Below the pieces are notes generated by a model, which saw only the letters and a program-made list of their open reading frames with translations, searched no databases and was not told where the DNA came from. A DNA stretch of 5,186 nucleotides. Origin: Chloroflexota bacterium. Lineage in GTDB: Bacteria; Chloroflexota; Anaerolineae; Aggregatilineales; Phototrophicaceae. The position numbers and the translations under genes are program-made. Shown here piece after piece: positions 4,467-5,186 of this stretch. The DNA lies in contig JAEVZT010000395.1 of assembly GCA_023392115.1 (NCBI GenBank), positions 1 through 5,186 on the forward strand, given 5' to 3'. The first letter of the stretch is position 1; the number at the start of each line of letters is the position of its first letter.

Positions 4467-5186
4467 CTACCCCTCGTAGCTCAGCCACACATCATCCCCA
4501 TCCGAGATCATATGAATCGTCCCACCGCGATCGGTGCGGTAGAGCGGAATGTCGCCGAGCAGCGCCAAAGCGTCGGGATCGGGCGGCATCAGGGCACCGG
4601 CTTGGACGACGGCGACCTGCGGCGCGACGGCGGTCAAGAATTTCTCATCCAGCGATCGCGCGCGACCATTTTGCGGCACTTGCAGCACCGGCGTGTAGAT
4701 CGATTGACCTGACGCGAGCAGCGCTTCCTGTCCCGCCGCGCTCAAGTCCGACGTGAGCAGAAAACCCACCTCTCCGTGCTGTACGCGCAAGACCAGCGTG
4801 CCATCGTCCAGCGGATCGCTTAGTTCGGGCCGGCGTGACGGGTGGAGCACGTCGATCCGCACGCCGTCGCCGCAGTCAACGCTGTAGCCCGCCCGCGCCT
4901 GCGCCCGCGGGTAAGGCGCTAGCGCCTCTTGTAGTTCCACATACGAATCGCTCAAGTTTGGCTGCCCATGCGCCACCACCGCGCCGATCTGGTAGCGCCC
5001 CAGCAGCGCCGGGAGCGCGGCATACTGCCGTTCGTCGGGCTGCGTCAGAAACAGCAGATCGATGGTGTGGTCGGTGAAGGGCAGGCGGTCGCCGATCGCC
5101 GTCAGCAGGCGCGACGGGTAGCTTCCGCCGTCGACAAGCATCTGTGAGCCGCCCGGCGTCGTGAGTAACACGGCGTTGCTCCCGCC
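4467..5186 (-). CDS. ComEC/Rec2-type metallo-beta-lactamase-fold domain, degenerate metal site (5' end beyond window)
   Basis: The visible 240 residues are the C-terminus of a gene entering from the right edge. The order matches the ComEC/Rec2 C-terminal MBL domain: GGSNAVLLTTPGGSQ then MLVDGG (the usual VGQGDAxLIxTP...LIDGG), DLLFLTQPDERQ (usual LTHPHADH), LRVQHGEVGFLLTSDLS (usual LLTGD), LQVPQNGRARS (usual LKVPHHGSxxS) and LYRTDRGGTIHM near the end. Every histidine of the usual zinc site is changed: THPHADH reads TQPDERQ (5022-5045), PHHGS reads PQNGR (4653-4676), and the late HPH-type motif reads PPDPD. Only the aspartate in TSD (4746-4748) and the DGG remain. In ComEC this domain is thought to degrade the non-transforming DNA strand; this copy is probably not a hydrolase. 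Whether a ComEC channel domain precedes it lies outside the window. The GTG at 5171 is inside the domain and is not a credible start. Confidence 0.78.
   Translation of the reverse strand, partial: GGSNAVLLTTPGGSQMLVDGGSYPSRLLTAIGDRLPFTDHTIDLLFLTQPDERQYAALPALLGRYQIGAVVAHGQPNLSDSYVELQEALAPYPRAQARAGYSVDCGDGVRIDVLHPSRRPELSDPLDDGTLVLRVQHGEVGFLLTSDLSAAGQEALLASGQSIYTPVLQVPQNGRARSLDEKFLTAVAPQVAVVQAGALMPPDPDALALLGDIPLYRTDRGGTIHMISDGDDVWLSYEG

Larger units (their letters stand above)
4371..4468. repeat. Tandem hairpin array (REP-like or IS200/IS605-end-like) in convergent gap
   Basis: The gap 4326-4466 holds no gene. It contains three hairpins in a row: 4383-4402 (8 bp, TAAA loop), 4406-4423 (7 bp with one G-U pair, TTCA loop) and 4434-4461 (10 bp, 8-base loop). 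They are joined by short linkers, and a related word recurs: GGCTAAGGA at 4371, GGCTTAGGA at 4399 and GGCTTACTT at 4421. Tandem imperfect palindromes of this kind are typical of REP elements and of the ends of IS200/IS605-type transposons. No transposase or TnpB fragment is seen here, so mobility is inference. The position between convergent genes suits transcription termination and mRNA 3'-end protection on both strands. Confidence 0.65.

Noticed and set aside
4371..4468. CRISPR array reading of the repeated palindromes
   Set aside because: The units differ in sequence and stem length and are joined by linkers of only 3-10 bases, so there are no spacers and no identical repeats.
4467..5171. 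Complete stand-alone gene starting at the GTG at 5171
   Set aside because: The frame stays open to the window edge and residues before the GTG (GGSNA) match the start of the MBL domain, so the real start is outside the window.
1..5186. Defence system, phage or integrative element
   Set aside because: No integrase, transposase, nuclease-effector, toxin-antitoxin pair or attachment site is visible; the genes are mostly ordinary chromosomal families.

Overview
The window looks like chromosomal DNA from a GC-rich bacterium, most plausibly a Chloroflexota member (Anaerolineae-like). That placement is an inference from the flavour of the TatC, NusB and glycosidase proteins and from a cluster of tandem hairpins; the window carries no marker that proves it. 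Almost all of it is coding, and I see no rRNA, tRNA, CRISPR array or transposase gene.

Left part (1-2546, all minus strand). Read in transcription order the genes are a YihY/BrkB-family membrane protein (2546-1581), nusB (1510-1010), tatC (1026-211) and the start of an arginase gene (214 to beyond the left edge). nusB and tatC overlap by 17 bases, and tatC and the arginase gene share an ATGA stop/start. These three genes are therefore very probably one translationally coupled transcript joining an rRNA antitermination factor, the twin-arginine protein export channel and arginine breakdown. The YihY gene lies 70 bases upstream; that gap holds a weak candidate promoter for nusB.

Middle (2547-2664) is a divergent control region. 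Two extended -10 elements face away from each other and form an imperfect inverted repeat (ATACTAACA / TGCTAGTAT), and a third copy of the motif lies in the YihY leader. On the plus strand follow a small four-helix membrane protein of unknown function (2665-3069) and, 32 bases later, a GH5-like clan GH-A glycosidase without a signal peptide (3102-4325). These two are probably co-transcribed.

Right part. The glycosidase gene converges on a minus-strand gene whose C-terminal 240 residues are visible (5186-4467). It encodes a metallo-beta-lactamase-fold domain of the ComEC/Rec2 type in which the usual metal-binding histidines appear to be replaced. The 141-base convergent gap holds three consecutive hairpins, the last resembling an intrinsic terminator. 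They look like a REP-like or IS200/IS605-derived element acting as the boundary between the two transcripts.

I do not see a complete, obviously new multi-gene system. The most unusual items are the degenerate ComEC-type domain, the hairpin array and the symmetrical divergent promoter.
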